Shown: positions 1-8,816, numbered from the stretch's first letter. The stretch: DNA of 25,814 nt from JBCBJZ01 sp038522635 (GCA_038522635.1 JBCBJZ010000034.1:1-25814), one strand, 5' to 3'. Translations and numbers: made by a program. The notes: generated from the sequence alone by a model not told the origin.

Positions 1-255
1 GCGACGTTCCATCCGCGCACGCAGCCGTTGTTCGATCTCATCCGCGCTCAAAATGCCATCCGAGTTCGCATCGATCCGCGCGAACCGCGAACGCCCTCGC
101 GCATCAAACGCATCCTTTGTGATCGGACGGAACCCGCGATCACCGTACTTGCCCGCGCCCGCGCCGCGCTCGGCCAGTGCGATCCCCGTGGTGAGCCCGC
201 CCGCGACGACCGCAAGCCCTCCGGCGGCCAACACGACCTTTGTGATGGTTTTCAT
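1..255 (-). CDS. exported EF-hand calcium-binding protein, 3' end cut by window edge
   Basis: The 85 residues present start at an ATG at 255, with a GGGAAG-like ribosome site about 8 bases upstream, and run off the left edge without a stop. The N-terminus is a signal peptide or anchor: two lysines, then an Ala/Gly/Val/Leu-rich stretch (about residues 7-27) ending near ALA. A canonical EF-hand loop follows at residues 62-73 (DANSDGILSADE), with acidic residues at loop positions 1, 3, 5 and 12. By family knowledge, small exported EF-hand proteins of alphaproteobacteria bind Ca2+ in the periplasm or outside the cell and usually carry two to four such loops, so more may lie beyond the edge. The gene follows glnE after a 177-base gap and may have its own promoter. 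The role is unknown. Confidence 0.8.
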   Translation of the reverse strand, partial: MKTITKVVLAAGGLAVVAGGLTTGIALAERGAGAGKYGDRGFRPITKDAFDARGRSRFARIDANSDGILSADEIEQRLRARMERR

Positions 256-432
256 ATTCAAACTTCCCGTTTTGCATGTTTCAACGAAGCCGAGCCGCCG
301 GCGTGCCGGCTGGCCGTTATGCAGGGGTAAACGGGTTGGCCGCGCGAAATCCGTCGCGCCTTGTCGAATATTTTGCTGCATCGCGCTTACGACGTAGCGC
401 CTACGACGAAAGGCGCACGCTCGCACGCATCC

Positions 433-3336
433 TTAAGCACGCACCAAACGATTGAACGCGCTGTGCACCTGTTCAAGTGTCGCGCGTAAGTGACCCTCAA
501 GCCTTGCGAAGTCCGGCATCTCGCCAGCCCGGCAAAGCAGACGCTTCAAGCCATCCGGCGCCGTTTCAGGCTCAAACGGTCGATCCATGCACAGACGTTG
601 GATCTGCGTCAGGTCCTGTACCAAACGCGTCGCGTCGATGAGCAACGTCGCATCATCTTCACTCAAGAGGTCCCGGTCGCGGAGCCGTTCGAACACGACC
701 GCAGTGGAGGGATGCAAGATGTCGGGCGCCTCGTTCGCATGCGCCAACTGCAAGAACTGCGCGATGAACTCAAGATCCACCAGCCCGCCGCGCACCTGCT
801 TCAGATCCCACAGGCCTTGCGCCGCCTTCGCCTGCGCTATGCGCTCGCGCATCTCACGCACATCCGCGCTCAAGCGCGCGCAATCACGTGGCATCGTTAG
901 CACATCACGGATCGCGTCGTTCAGCGCTTCACGCAAACCCGGTGGCCCCGAGATCACGCGCGCGCGCGTCAAAGCCAGATGCTCCCAGGTCCAGGCGTCC
1001 TGCGTCTGGTAGCGCAAGAAGCCTGAAAACTGCGTGGCAAGCGGCCCCTTCTGCCCGGAGGGACGCAGCCGCATGTCAACCTCGTACAGCATGCCTTCGG
1101 CGGTCGGCGCCTGCAGGCTGTTCAACAGCCGTTGCGTCAAACGCGTGAAGTACTGCGTGGGAGAGAGCGGCTTGGCGCCATCGGTTTCGACCGCGCCGGG
1201 CGCAAACCTGTAGACCAGGATCAGATCGAGATCGGACGACGCCGTCATCTCCATGCCACCCAGTTTGCCCATGGCGATCACGGCGGCCTCACCTTGCGGC
1301 ACCTGGCCGTGACGCTCACGCAGCTCAACGTCCATCGCATCCGCCAAGGCGCCGATCAGGCGCTCGGCAAGACGTGCATACGCAAAGCCCGCACGGCGCG
1401 CATCGATCGCACCCGACAACAGACGCACGCCGATCAAAAACGCCTGCTCGTTGCCGATCACCCGCACCCGATCGAGCAGGTCTTGCGGATCCTGCGCCTG
1501 CGCCACCTCGCGCTCGATGAAGCCGGCGCATTCTTCGTCACTGGGCAGATCGCCGAAGAAACCCGGATCCAACACCGCGTCCAGCAGTCGACGGCGGCGC
1601 CCCAGAATGCGCGCAAGCCGCGGGGCCGTCCCCACGATGTCTGCGACCAGACGCAACAAGTGCGGGTTGGCCTGAAGCAACGCGAAGAGCTGCACCCCCG
1701 TCGGCAGCAGCCCGAGAAACCGGTCAAAGCCGTACACCGCTTGGGTCGGATCGGCCGTCTGCGAAAACGCTTCGATCAGCGCCGGCTGCATCACGGTCAA
1801 TCGCTCACGCGCAAGCGCCGAACGCACGGCCGCATGGCGTCCATGATGCCAACCACGTACTGTCTCGATCACGCGTTCGGGCGCTGTAAACCCCATGCGC
1901 CGCAGCGCCTCAACCGTATCGGGATCATCGGTCTCGCCCGCGAAAACCAGGCTCGCATCGGGCCCGCTCAGCACAGGATCGTTCTCAAACAGCGCCACGT
2001 AATGCGCTTGGACACGTTCCAAATGCCCGCGCAGGATCGCCGAAAACTCTGCCAGAGTTTCAAAGCCGGAGAACCTTGCAAGGCTCGTCAGCTTCGGCTC
2101 ATCGCGCGGCAACGTTTGCGTTTGTTCATCGCCGACCATTTGCAGGCGGTGCTCTACATGCCGCAAAAATTGGTAACTCGCACAAAGCTCATCGCGCACA
2201 TGCGGTGCGATCCATCCCTTCGCGACCAGCGCCTCCAGCGCACCAAGCGTGGTCGGCGCGCGCAGCGAAGGCTGACGTCCACCCGCGATCAACTGCTGGG
2301 TCTGCACGAAGAACTCAACTTCGCGAATGCCACCACGACCAAGCTTGATGTTGTGGCCTGCGACCGCAACGGCCCCGAAGCCACGCACCGCGTGGATCTG
2401 CCGCTTCATGGCGTGGATGTCAGAGATCGCGGCGAAATCTAGATGCCGACGCCAGATGAACGGTGCCAGCTCTTCCAACAACTGCTCGCCACGCGCGACA
2501 TCGCCTGCGATCACCCGCGCTTTGATCAGCGCCGCGCGCTCCCAGTTCTGCCCAAAACTCTCGTAGTAGATGAGGGCCGCGGCCGTCGAGAGCGCCATTT
2601 GCGTCGCCCCCGGATCGGGCCGCAACCGCAAATCGGTGCGGAACACGTAGCCATCGCCTGTGCGCTCCTGCATCAGCCGCACCAGATCACGGGTGATCCG
2701 CACAAAGAAGCGCTGCTTTTCGAGTCCCGGTTTAAGCGTTTGCAGGTCGGCGTCGTAAAAAACGATCAGGTCGATGTCGCTTGAGAAATTCAGTTCGCGC
2801 GCGCCATGTTTGCCCATGGCCAGCACGATGAAGCCGGCGCCTGGTTGCGCTTCTTCGACCAGGTCCCCTTTCTCGCGCGCACGCCGCAGTAGGAACGCGA
2901 CCGCCGCGCTGACCGCTGCATCCGCGCACGCGCTCAGCACCCGCGTGACCTCCATCACCGGCCACACCCGCCCCAGATCGCAAAGCGCAATCAGCGCCAC
3001 CATGTTGGCCTTGAACCGGCGTAAACGGCCCATCGCTTCATCAAGCGTCTGCGCCTGCGCCATCTCATCGTGCAGCTGAGCGGTGAGGCGATCTGCCGTC
3101 ACCTCGGGCGGCGATGTCATGCAGGTTCGCAAACAAGCGCGCTCGCGCACGAACAGGCCCGCGAGATAAGGCGAATGGCTCGCGACCGCCGCAAGAAACC
3201 GCAACGTCGGCGCCGCCGCAAGAGGATCATCCGGCCCGAGATTCGCGCCAAAAGCCTCGCGGAATCGCACCATGGCGTCCGCATCGCCCGCCGGCAAAGA
3301 CGGATCAAGTTGTTCAAGAAGCGGGGGTGAGGACAT
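433..3336 (-). CDS. glnE: bifunctional glutamine synthetase adenylyltransferase / adenylyl-removing enzyme GlnE
   Basis: GlnE adds AMP to, and removes it from, a tyrosine of glutamine synthetase under PII control, matching nitrogen assimilation to supply. The protein has the expected duplicated layout. An N-terminal nucleotidyltransferase carries SSDIDLIVFYD (metal-binding Asp187 and Asp189). The central helical region includes GRGGIREVEFFVQ near residues 333-345. A C-terminal nucleotidyltransferase carries SSDLDLILVYR (Asp702 and Asp704) after GKLGG. The 967-residue length is normal for the family. I chose the ATG at 3336 because an upstream in-frame start (3462) adds 42 residues of low-complexity Arg/Pro-rich sequence antisense to no known domain. 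From 3336 the gene overlaps the end of the kinase reading frame by 23 bases, as in coupled operons. No strong ribosome site is visible there. The order degP, regulator, kinase, glnE is common in alphaproteobacteria. Confidence 0.95.
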   Translation of the reverse strand: MSSPPLLEQLDPSLPAGDADAMVRFREAFGANLGPDDPLAAAPTLRFLAAVASHSPYLAGLFVRERACLRTCMTSPPEVTADRLTAQLHDEMAQAQTLDEAMGRLRRFKANMVALIALCDLGRVWPVMEVTRVLSACADAAVSAAVAFLLRRAREKGDLVEEAQPGAGFIVLAMGKHGARELNFSSDIDLIVFYDADLQTLKPGLEKQRFFVRITRDLVRLMQERTGDGYVFRTDLRLRPDPGATQMALSTAAALIYYESFGQNWERAALIKARVIAGDVARGEQLLEELAPFIWRRHLDFAAISDIHAMKRQIHAVRGFGAVAVAGHNIKLGRGGIREVEFFVQTQQLIAGGRQPSLRAPTTLGALEALVAKGWIAPHVRDELCASYQFLRHVEHRLQMVGDEQTQTLPRDEPKLTSLARFSGFETLAEFSAILRGHLERVQAHYVALFENDPVLSGPDASLVFAGETDDPDTVEALRRMGFTAPERVIETVRGWHHGRHAAVRSALARERLTVMQPALIEAFSQTADPTQAVYGFDRFLGLLPTGVQLFALLQANPHLLRLVADIVGTAPRLARILGRRRRLLDAVLDPGFFGDLPSDEECAGFIEREVAQAQDPQDLLDRVRVIGNEQAFLIGVRLLSGAIDARRAGFAYARLAERLIGALADAMDVELRERHGQVPQGEAAVIAMGKLGGMEMTASSDLDLILVYRFAPGAVETDGAKPLSPTQYFTRLTQRLLNSLQAPTAEGMLYEVDMRLRPSGQKGPLATQFSGFLRYQTQDAWTWEHLALTRARVISGPPGLREALNDAIRDVLTMPRDCARLSADVREMRERIAQAKAAQGLWDLKQVRGGLVDLEFIAQFLQLAHANEAPDILHPSTAVVFERLRDRDLLSEDDATLLIDATRLVQDLTQIQRLCMDRPFEPETAPDGLKRLLCRAGEMPDFARLEGHLRATLEQVHSAFNRLVRA

Positions 3337-3820
3337 CGCGCTTATGCCGTTGGCCGGGTTCAGCTTCGAGTGAAGCACGTTCCATCGGGGCGCGCGATGC
3401 CGTGGCGTCCCGCGTCGGCCGGTCGCCGCCCTCAACCGCGGCTTGACCTTTCGGGACAGCACGCCATGCGGTCGCAGCGCCGCCGGACGTCAAAGATGCG
3501 CGCGCAGCCTCCACCGGCGCGCGCCCGTCCCGCGACGATGCCCGGCCCGATGCCGATCCTGATGTAGGCAATCCAGCCTCAGCGCCACCGCCGGGCCCAG
3601 CGACCGGAAGCGCCAACGTCACTTTCAAGCCAGGCTCATGATCACTCAACGTCACCGAACCGGCATGCAATCGCGCAATCGCTGCGACCAGGCTCAGCCC
3701 CAGCCCGCTCCCCGCCTGCGACCGGCTGGCATCGAGTCGCACGAACCGCTTTAGCACACGCTCACGATCTGCCGCTGGGATCCCCGGTCCCCGATCGCCA
3801 AGCGCGATCAGAACCGACCC
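3314..3820 (-). pseudogene. C-terminal ATPase fragment of the frameshifted sensor kinase
   Basis: This is the continuation, in another frame, of the kinase that starts at 5021. The reading resumes at about 3815-3820 with SVLIALGDRGPGIPAADRER and goes on through GSGLGLSLV. These are the G1 (DxGxG) and G2 (GxGLGL) boxes of a histidine-kinase HATPase domain, which the upstream frame lacks. The break lies in the plus-strand C-rich run at 3818-3829. Removing one base there restores a complete kinase. After the usual end of the domain (LALPV) the frame carries about 95 more residues rich in Ala, Gly, Ser and Arg, ending 23 bases inside glnE. No start codon with a ribosome site exists for this piece, so it would not be made alone. 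It is either a real inactivating mutation or a sequencing error in a homopolymer. Confidence 0.75.
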
Positions 3821-5021
3821 GCCCCCGCCGCTTCAGCGACAAAACGATGTCAGGCCCGGCCTCCGCGCGCACCGTATCCCCCGGGCGCGCTGCGGTTTGC
3901 GGCGGCGATTCTCCCGGGTCACGCGGCGCGTATTTGATCGCATTCTCGAACAAATTTACGAGCGCCTGCGCCACCAGTTCGCGGCTCACCTTTGCGATCG
4001 ATGGCCGCTCCACCTCAAGTGCCAACGTCAGCCCGGCCTCATCAAGCGCCGGCTCGAACAGCTCAGCCACATCTTCAACGAGCGTACTCAGATCAACGGG
4101 CTGCATCTGCTCGCCCACCGCGCCAGACTCAAAACGAGCAATGGCCAAAAGCGCGTTGAACGTTCGAATTAGATCATCCGCTTCATCAATAACGCGCTCA
4201 AGCGCTGCCCGGTGGTGCCCTTCGGCCTGCTCGCCCCGCAGCGCATCTTCAGCACGGTTTCGCAACCGATTGAGCGGCGTCTTGAGATCGTGCGCGATGT
4301 TGTCAGACACCTCGCGCATCCCCGCCATCAACTCCCCGATCCGATCGAGCATCACGTTCAGGTTCGCGGACAAACGGTCTAGTTCATCCTGCGATCCGTT
4401 ACACGGCAGCCTCCGCTCCCATTCGCCCGCCATGATCGCGCGGCTCGCAACCGTGATCCGATCGATGCGCCGCAAGATCGTCCGCGCGATCCACAGGCCG
4501 GCCAACAGACCGACGAACGTCAGCGCGATCAGTCCCGCCATCACATGAACACGCACGGCCCGCGCGTAGTGGCGTTGATCCTCGATGTCGCGGCCAACCA
4601 GCAGCTTCAAGTCCGGGCCAAGCGCAAACGGAATGCCGACCGCGAGACGCTGCTCGCGCTGCGGGCCTACCACGCTGTCGTACACAAACGTCGAACCGCG
4701 CGGCCTCGTTGCTAATTCGGGCGGCAAACGCGACAGATTGCCGACATCACGCCCGCGAGCACCGGTCGACAGATAGTACAACGTCGGCCCCGGCCGTGCC
4801 GTGCGCTCAGCGATCGCCTGCCGCAACGCGATGATCCCGCCGGCGCTGTAGACATCGCGCAAACTCGCCGCCTCGCCTTCGATCATCGCCAGCACTTGGC
4901 GTGTCAAAAGGTCGTTCGACCGCCACATGATGTAGCCGCCGATCAGCATCGCCGCGACGACGAACAACGCCACGACGCCGAACGCCAAGCGAAACGCCGA
5001 TGATTGCAGCAGCTTACTCAA
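3762..5021 (-). CDS. HAMP-domain sensor histidine kinase, truncated by frameshift (N-terminal part)
   Basis: This is a membrane sensor kinase partnered with the regulator just upstream; the two genes overlap by 8 bases (5014-5021). Visible parts in order: membrane helix about 12-32; periplasmic sensor region about 33-157; second helix about 158-179; HAMP about 180-233; and the dimerisation/phosphoacceptor helix with the H-box NIAHDLKTPLNRLR, so the phosphorylated residue is His244. The N-box of the ATPase domain (NLFENAIKYAP, Asn360) is present. The frame then becomes out-of-register sequence after about residue 400 and stops at 3762, before the G1 and G2 boxes, which lie in another frame down to 3314. 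As written, the 419-residue product could not bind ATP properly and should lack kinase activity. With the frame restored it is a full-length kinase of the degP-glnE neighbourhood. The signal sensed is unknown. Confidence 0.85.
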   Translation of the reverse strand: MSKLLQSSAFRLAFGVVALFVVAAMLIGGYIMWRSNDLLTRQVLAMIEGEAASLRDVYSAGGIIALRQAIAERTARPGPTLYYLSTGARGRDVGNLSRLPPELATRPRGSTFVYDSVVGPQREQRLAVGIPFALGPDLKLLVGRDIEDQRHYARAVRVHVMAGLIALTFVGLLAGLWIARTILRRIDRITVASRAIMAGEWERRLPCNGSQDELDRLSANLNVMLDRIGELMAGMREVSDNIAHDLKTPLNRLRNRAEDALRGEQAEGHHRAALERVIDEADDLIRTFNALLAIARFESGAVGEQMQPVDLSTLVEDVAELFEPALDEAGLTLALEVERPSIAKVSRELVAQALVNLFENAIKYAPRDPGESPPQTAARPGDTVRAEAGPDIVLSLKRRGRVGSDRAWRSGTGDPSGRS

Positions 5022-5694
5022 CGCTATCCCTGATCACGTAACCGGCCCCGCGCACGGTGTGCAGCAACGTCGTATCGAAGCCCTTGTCGATCTTCCCGCG
5101 TAACCGCGAGATGTGCACATCGATCACGTTCGTCTGCGGATCGAAATGATAGTCCCACACGTGTTCGAGCAGCATCGTGCGCGTCACCACCTGTCCCGCG
5201 TTACGCATGAGATATTCAAGCAGGCGAAATTCGCGCGGCTGCAGCACGATCGACTGGCCGGCCCGCGTCACCTTATGGGAAAGCCGATCGAGCACCAGAT
5301 CACCGACGGTGTAGCGCGTCTCCTGCTCTTCCGGCGTCTGGCGCCGCGCCAGCGCCTCGATGCGGGCGAGCAGTTCAGTGAACGCGTAGGGCTTCGTGAG
5401 GTAGTCATCACCACCTGCGCGCAAACCTTCCACTCGGTCATCCACCGCGCCCAACGCCGACAAAATCAGCACCGGCGTATGGTCGCCAGCCGCGCGCATC
5501 GCCTGCACGATCGGCAGCCCCTGCAGCTTGGGCAACATCCGGTCGATCACGATCACGTCGTAATCGCCGCTGAGCGCCAGTTCCAAACCCTGGTCGCCGT
5601 CATGCGCCAGGTCCGCGGTATGACCGCTCTCGCGCAACGACTTTTGAATGTACTGCGCGACCTCGCGCTCATCTTCGATAACCAAAACACGCAT
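5014..5694 (-). CDS. OmpR/PhoB-family response regulator
   Basis: This is a cytoplasmic transcription factor controlled by phosphorylation. The receiver domain (residues 1-115) has the acidic pocket Glu7/Asp8, phospho-acceptor Asp51 in VIVIDRMLP, and Lys101 in DYLTKPY. The winged-helix DNA-binding domain (about 127-223) has the typical end HISRLRGKID and TVRGAGYVI. The 226-residue length is normal. The start at 5694 is the first ATG and matches the conserved MRVLVIEDE opening; the upstream ribosome site is weak. The gene overlaps the kinase by 8 bases and lies 135 bases downstream of degP, so it may be read partly from degP and partly from its own promoter. Its position after a periplasmic protease suggests an envelope-stress role comparable to CpxR, which is inference only. 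Confidence 0.93.
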   Translation of the reverse strand: MRVLVIEDEREVAQYIQKSLRESGHTADLAHDGDQGLELALSGDYDVIVIDRMLPKLQGLPIVQAMRAAGDHTPVLILSALGAVDDRVEGLRAGGDDYLTKPYAFTELLARIEALARRQTPEEQETRYTVGDLVLDRLSHKVTRAGQSIVLQPREFRLLEYLMRNAGQVVTRTMLLEHVWDYHFDPQTNVIDVHISRLRGKIDKGFDTTLLHTVRGAGYVIRDSVE

Positions 5695-5743
5695 CGATCG
5701 CAGTCTGCCTCAAATCGGAAAATGCTGAACCGTAAACGGCAAC

Positions 5744-5766
5744 GGCGCGATCCTAAGGACCGCGCC
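5744..5766 (-). terminator. stem-loop between degP and the response regulator
   Basis: The bases GGCGCGATCC and GGACCGCGCC pair over 10 positions with one G-T wobble around a 3-base loop, starting 63 bases after the degP stop. No run of T follows on the minus strand, so it is at best a weak or Rho-assisted terminator or attenuator. It could also stabilise the degP transcript end. Confidence 0.4.
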
Positions 5767-5829
5767 GCCACCCCTCAAGTTTCAAAGCGCAAACATCACA
5801 TGCGCTTTCGAGCGTCGGACCCCGTCCGA

Positions 5830-7359
5830 TCAGCCCTTGTCGAACGTGAGCGCCACGAACCGGGTCTGGTTGCCCGAGCGCACGCGCAGCAGCACCGCAC
5901 CGCGGCCGGCATCTTTAACGCTCTTGATGCCTTTGCGCACATCGCTTGCCGTGCGCACGTCAACATCACCAACACGCAAGATCACGTCGCCCTTCTTCAA
6001 CCCCTTCGCAGCCGCGTTGGAGTTGGGGTCGACGGCGGTGACCTCAACGCCGGTGCCAGCAGCACCGTTAGAGCCAACCGGCGCAAGCGTCAGACCCAGT
6101 TGGTCGATCTGCGTGGTGACGGGCTCGTTGCGCTGGATGGCCGCCAACTGACGTGCGTTGGTCGGGAACGTGCCAAGCCGCACATCGATCGTCCGGAACC
6201 CGCCGTTGCGCCAGACCCGCACCTGCACGGTTGAGCGTGGCGGCAGGTCAGCGATCTTCCGAGCCAGATCACGGCTGTCCTTGATCGGGCTATCGTTGAC
6301 AGCAACGATCGCATCACCGGCGCGAAGACCGCTCGCTGCGGCAGGACCGCCCGGGGTCAGATCGCTTACGACCGCACCTGCAGCCTTTTGGAGACCCAGC
6401 GAAGCGGCCAGCGCATCATCCACATTCTGGATGCGCACACCAAGCCAACCACGCTTGACCGAACCGCTCTGGCGCAGTTGACGGATCACAGAGGCGGCCG
6501 TCGCTGCGGGCACCGCGAACGCGATCCCCACGTTGCCACCTGAGGGCGAGTAAATGGCGGTGTTCACGCCGATCACCTCACCTTTAAGGTTGAAGGTCGG
6601 CCCGCCCGAGTTGCCGCGGTTCACCGCCGCATCGATCTGGATGAAGTTGTAAGGACCAGAGCCGATATCTCGTGCCAGCGCCGACACGATACCGACCGTC
6701 ACGGTTCCACCCAGGCCGAACGGGTTCCCCACGGCCAGTGCCCAATCACCGGCGCGCACGCGATCTTCAGAGAACTTCACAAAGGGGAAGGAGCGGTTTT
6801 CCTTCACCTTCAAAAGCGCGATGTCGGTGCGCGGGTCAGCCCCGATCAGCACCGCTTCCAGTTTTTCGCGGCCATCTTGGCTGACCATGATCTTGCCAGC
6901 GCGCGCGATCACATGATTGTTCGTCACAACGTAGCCGTCGGCCGACACGAAGAAGCCTGAACCCTGCGCCATCGAGGGACGCGGTCGTGACGGGCGGCGA
7001 TTGCCGAAGTTGCGCGGCAGGTTGCGGAAAAAATCGGGCAGGTTCGGCGCACCCTGGCGGTTGCTCGTGGTACGGCGCTTACGCCCGCTCACATGGATCG
7101 AAACCACCGCCGGCTTCACCTGATCGACCAGGTCGGCAAACGAGATCGGCGCCGGGCCGTAAGGCGTTTGCACCGTGCCGCGCTGGACCTCTTGGGCGCT
7201 GGCTGTAACAGGCGCCAGCATCATGCCGGCGGCAACCATGGCCCCGGCTCCCAAAACGACTGCGCCACGGGAAAGGCCGTTCAGCGCCGAACGCGAGCGA
7301 GCGGCAGCGTGCGTCGGCTGGGGTGCGCTAGCATGCACCCCTTTCAGTGTCAGAGACAT
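5830..7359 (-). CDS. degP: DegP/HtrA-family periplasmic serine endoprotease (Do family)
   Basis: This is a periplasmic quality-control protease and chaperone that degrades misfolded envelope proteins. From the ATG at 7359 it has 509 residues. That start is chosen over an in-frame one 45 bases upstream because AAGGAT lies about 7 bases before it. The N-terminus is a long basic stretch, then a hydrophobic segment (about 33-50) ending in TASAQ, so a signal peptide with cleavage near residue 55. The trypsin-like domain shows the full triad: His149 (VVTNNHVI), Asp179 (DPRTDIALL) and Ser251 (RGNSGGPTF). Two PDZ domains follow (about 305-397 and 418-507), which is the DegP/DegQ layout. An Arg/Pro-rich loop at 93-129 precedes the catalytic domain. 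The gene is followed by a two-component pair and glnE and is divergent from another secreted protease. Confidence 0.95.
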   Translation of the reverse strand: MSLTLKGVHASAPQPTHAAARSRSALNGLSRGAVVLGAGAMVAAGMMLAPVTASAQEVQRGTVQTPYGPAPISFADLVDQVKPAVVSIHVSGRKRRTTSNRQGAPNLPDFFRNLPRNFGNRRPSRPRPSMAQGSGFFVSADGYVVTNNHVIARAGKIMVSQDGREKLEAVLIGADPRTDIALLKVKENRSFPFVKFSEDRVRAGDWALAVGNPFGLGGTVTVGIVSALARDIGSGPYNFIQIDAAVNRGNSGGPTFNLKGEVIGVNTAIYSPSGGNVGIAFAVPAATAASVIRQLRQSGSVKRGWLGVRIQNVDDALAASLGLQKAAGAVVSDLTPGGPAAASGLRAGDAIVAVNDSPIKDSRDLARKIADLPPRSTVQVRVWRNGGFRTIDVRLGTFPTNARQLAAIQRNEPVTTQIDQLGLTLAPVGSNGAAGTGVEVTAVDPNSNAAAKGLKKGDVILRVGDVDVRTASDVRKGIKSVKDAGRGAVLLRVRSGNQTRFVALTFDKG

Positions 7360-7629
7360 AGCGGTATCCTTGTTCTTGCATCTATCGTCCGTGGACGCTG
7401 TCAAGCATCTAGCGAACGCTGCCTTACGGCGGCCTTTCTAGCCGCTTAAAACTTGGTAATATCTCGGGGCGAGGGCTTCGCGGGTCAGGCGACCTGTGCG
7501 AGGTTGCAAGCAATAATTTTCATCACTTGGGCGCGCGCGATGCCGGCTATCTCACCGCTTTCAGGCTCAGTAAGCGTCAGCGCAAGGCGCGGCGCGTCTC
7601 CAGAAATGCAGCGAGGCTCGTCGAATTCC
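7360..7629. promoter_or_regulatory. divergent intergenic region between degP and the trypsin-like protease
   Basis: This 270-base stretch must hold the promoters of both outward-facing genes. On the minus strand there is a TTGACA (7404-7399), a good -35 match, but no convincing -10 at the usual 16-18 base distance; GATAGA at 7386-7381 is too close. The less GC-rich stretches at 7443-7473 and 7505-7525 are other places a promoter could sit. A short inverted repeat (GCGGC at 7429-7433, GCCGC at 7441-7445) could be an operator. The regulation of this pair cannot be read directly from the sequence. Confidence 0.4.
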
Positions 7630-8790
7630 ATGGTGCAGCGCGGTCTCGGCGTAGCCACCCTGGCCGTCGGTTTCATCGTCGCGGCCCCAGCCTATGGCGC
7701 CGGTCCCGCTGCGCCCGCGACCGCCCAACAGTTACCTAGCCCCGTCACACCGGTTGCCGTATTCGGCCGCGACCAGCGCGCGCTGACGCCGGGCCGTTAC
7801 CGCCACCTCGCCGGCAGCCTTGGCCTGCTCTTCAACAACGGCTCACGCACCGCCTGCAGCGCTTTTTGCGTCGGCAGCGACACCATCGCGACAGCGGCCC
7901 ACTGCCTGTTCCCGGTTGATGGTCGGCGCGCCCCGCCCCTCAAAGGCTTCTGGTTCGCCCGCCGTTACGAGCGCAACCGTGAGGTCACCCGCATCGCCGG
8001 TTGGCGCACGGGAAGCGCGTCGCAATTCGTTATGGCGGGCTCCATGCGACTCAACATCCGCCCCCCCATCGACGCCACCCGCGACTGGGCGTTCGTTCGG
8101 CTGGAACGTCCTGTCTGCCGCGGCCGCGCTTTCCGGGTTCGCTCGCTCAAGCCGCGTACGCTGATCAAAGCGGCCCGCGCCAAACGCATTTTCCAACTCG
8201 CCTACCACCGCGATTTCGCGAATTGGCGTTTGGCCTACTCCAAACCCTGCCGCGTCTCCCGGAACTTCCGCGGCGCGTCATGGAGCACCATCGCCCGGGA
8301 CTTTTCGAACGCCCGCGACCTCATTCTCCACATGTGCGATACCGGCGCGGCCTCATCAGGTTCGCCCATCCTCATGGACACACCGAACGGCCCTGTTGTG
8401 ATCGGCATCAACGTCGGGACCTACGTGCAGTCAAAGGTTCTCATGCAAAACGGCCGCGTCACGAAGCGCTACAAGGCGGACTCGGTCGCCAACACGGGCG
8501 TGAACGCCAGGGCGTTCGCCGATCAGCTCTACGCCTTCCGCAGTGCGCGCATTATCGAAACCGACCGCAACATGCGCCTGTTGCAGATCGCCTTACAACG
8601 TCGTGGGCTCTACCTCGAAGCGATCGATGGTCTTTATGGCCCCGCCACGAACGCGGCCATCCGTGCTTACGAGCGTCGGTTGGGCCAACCTCAAACAGGT
8701 CTGGCCACCATCAAGCTCCTTCGACAGCTCGGCGTCCAGAGCCCGCGCGCCTACGGCTCGCGCTCCTCCCAACGGACCGGGTTCGACTGA
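7630..8790 (+). CDS. secreted trypsin-like serine protease with C-terminal peptidoglycan-binding domain
   Basis: This is the only plus-strand gene. The ATG at 7630 gives 386 residues opening with a clear signal peptide (GLGVATLAVGFIVAAPAYGA, cleavage about residue 24). A GAGG lies about 13 bases upstream, and an ATG at 7606 in the same frame is an alternative. The protease domain has the chymotrypsin-type triad: His91 in ATAAHCLFP, Asp152 in TRDWAFVRL, Ser243 in ASSGSPI. Cysteines at 76, 80 and 92 may form disulfides. The last part (about 312-369: LLQIALQRRGLY, GLYGPATNAAIRAYERRLG) is a peptidoglycan-binding type 1 fold, which should anchor the enzyme to the cell wall. It is divergent from degP. 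The substrate is unknown; a role in envelope protein turnover or processing is inferred. Confidence 0.85.
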   Translation: MVQRGLGVATLAVGFIVAAPAYGAGPAAPATAQQLPSPVTPVAVFGRDQRALTPGRYRHLAGSLGLLFNNGSRTACSAFCVGSDTIATAAHCLFPVDGRRAPPLKGFWFARRYERNREVTRIAGWRTGSASQFVMAGSMRLNIRPPIDATRDWAFVRLERPVCRGRAFRVRSLKPRTLIKAARAKRIFQLAYHRDFANWRLAYSKPCRVSRNFRGASWSTIARDFSNARDLILHMCDTGAASSGSPILMDTPNGPVVIGINVGTYVQSKVLMQNGRVTKRYKADSVANTGVNARAFADQLYAFRSARIIETDRNMRLLQIALQRRGLYLEAIDGLYGPATNAAIRAYERRLGQPQTGLATIKLLRQLGVQSPRAYGSRSSQRTGFD

Positions 8791-8793
8791 TTG

Positions 8794-8816
8794 GCACCGC
8801 GTTGCCAGCGCGGTGC
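8794..8816. terminator. stem-loop between convergent genes
   Basis: A perfect 8-base inverted repeat, GCACCGCG and CGCGGTGC with a 7-base loop, starts 4 bases after the protease stop. It lies between two convergent genes, so it can act from both sides. No T-run follows in either direction, which is frequent in GC-rich alphaproteobacteria. Confidence 0.5.

Noticed and set aside
1132..2442. 436-residue open frame on the plus strand opposite glnE
   Set aside because: Antisense to a strongly supported gene; composition is Arg/His/Gln-rich, typical of the reverse strand of GC-rich coding DNA, and no domain is recognisable.
5113..6234. 373-residue plus-strand frame across the regulator gene and the degP end
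   Set aside because: It spans two real genes and their intergenic hairpin in antisense, with no recognisable motif.
7381..7404. Sigma-70 or heat-shock promoter of degP at TTGACA
   Set aside because: The -35 match is good, but no -10 match lies at proper spacing and the nearby GATAGA is only 12 bases away; kept as a note in the intergenic feature only.
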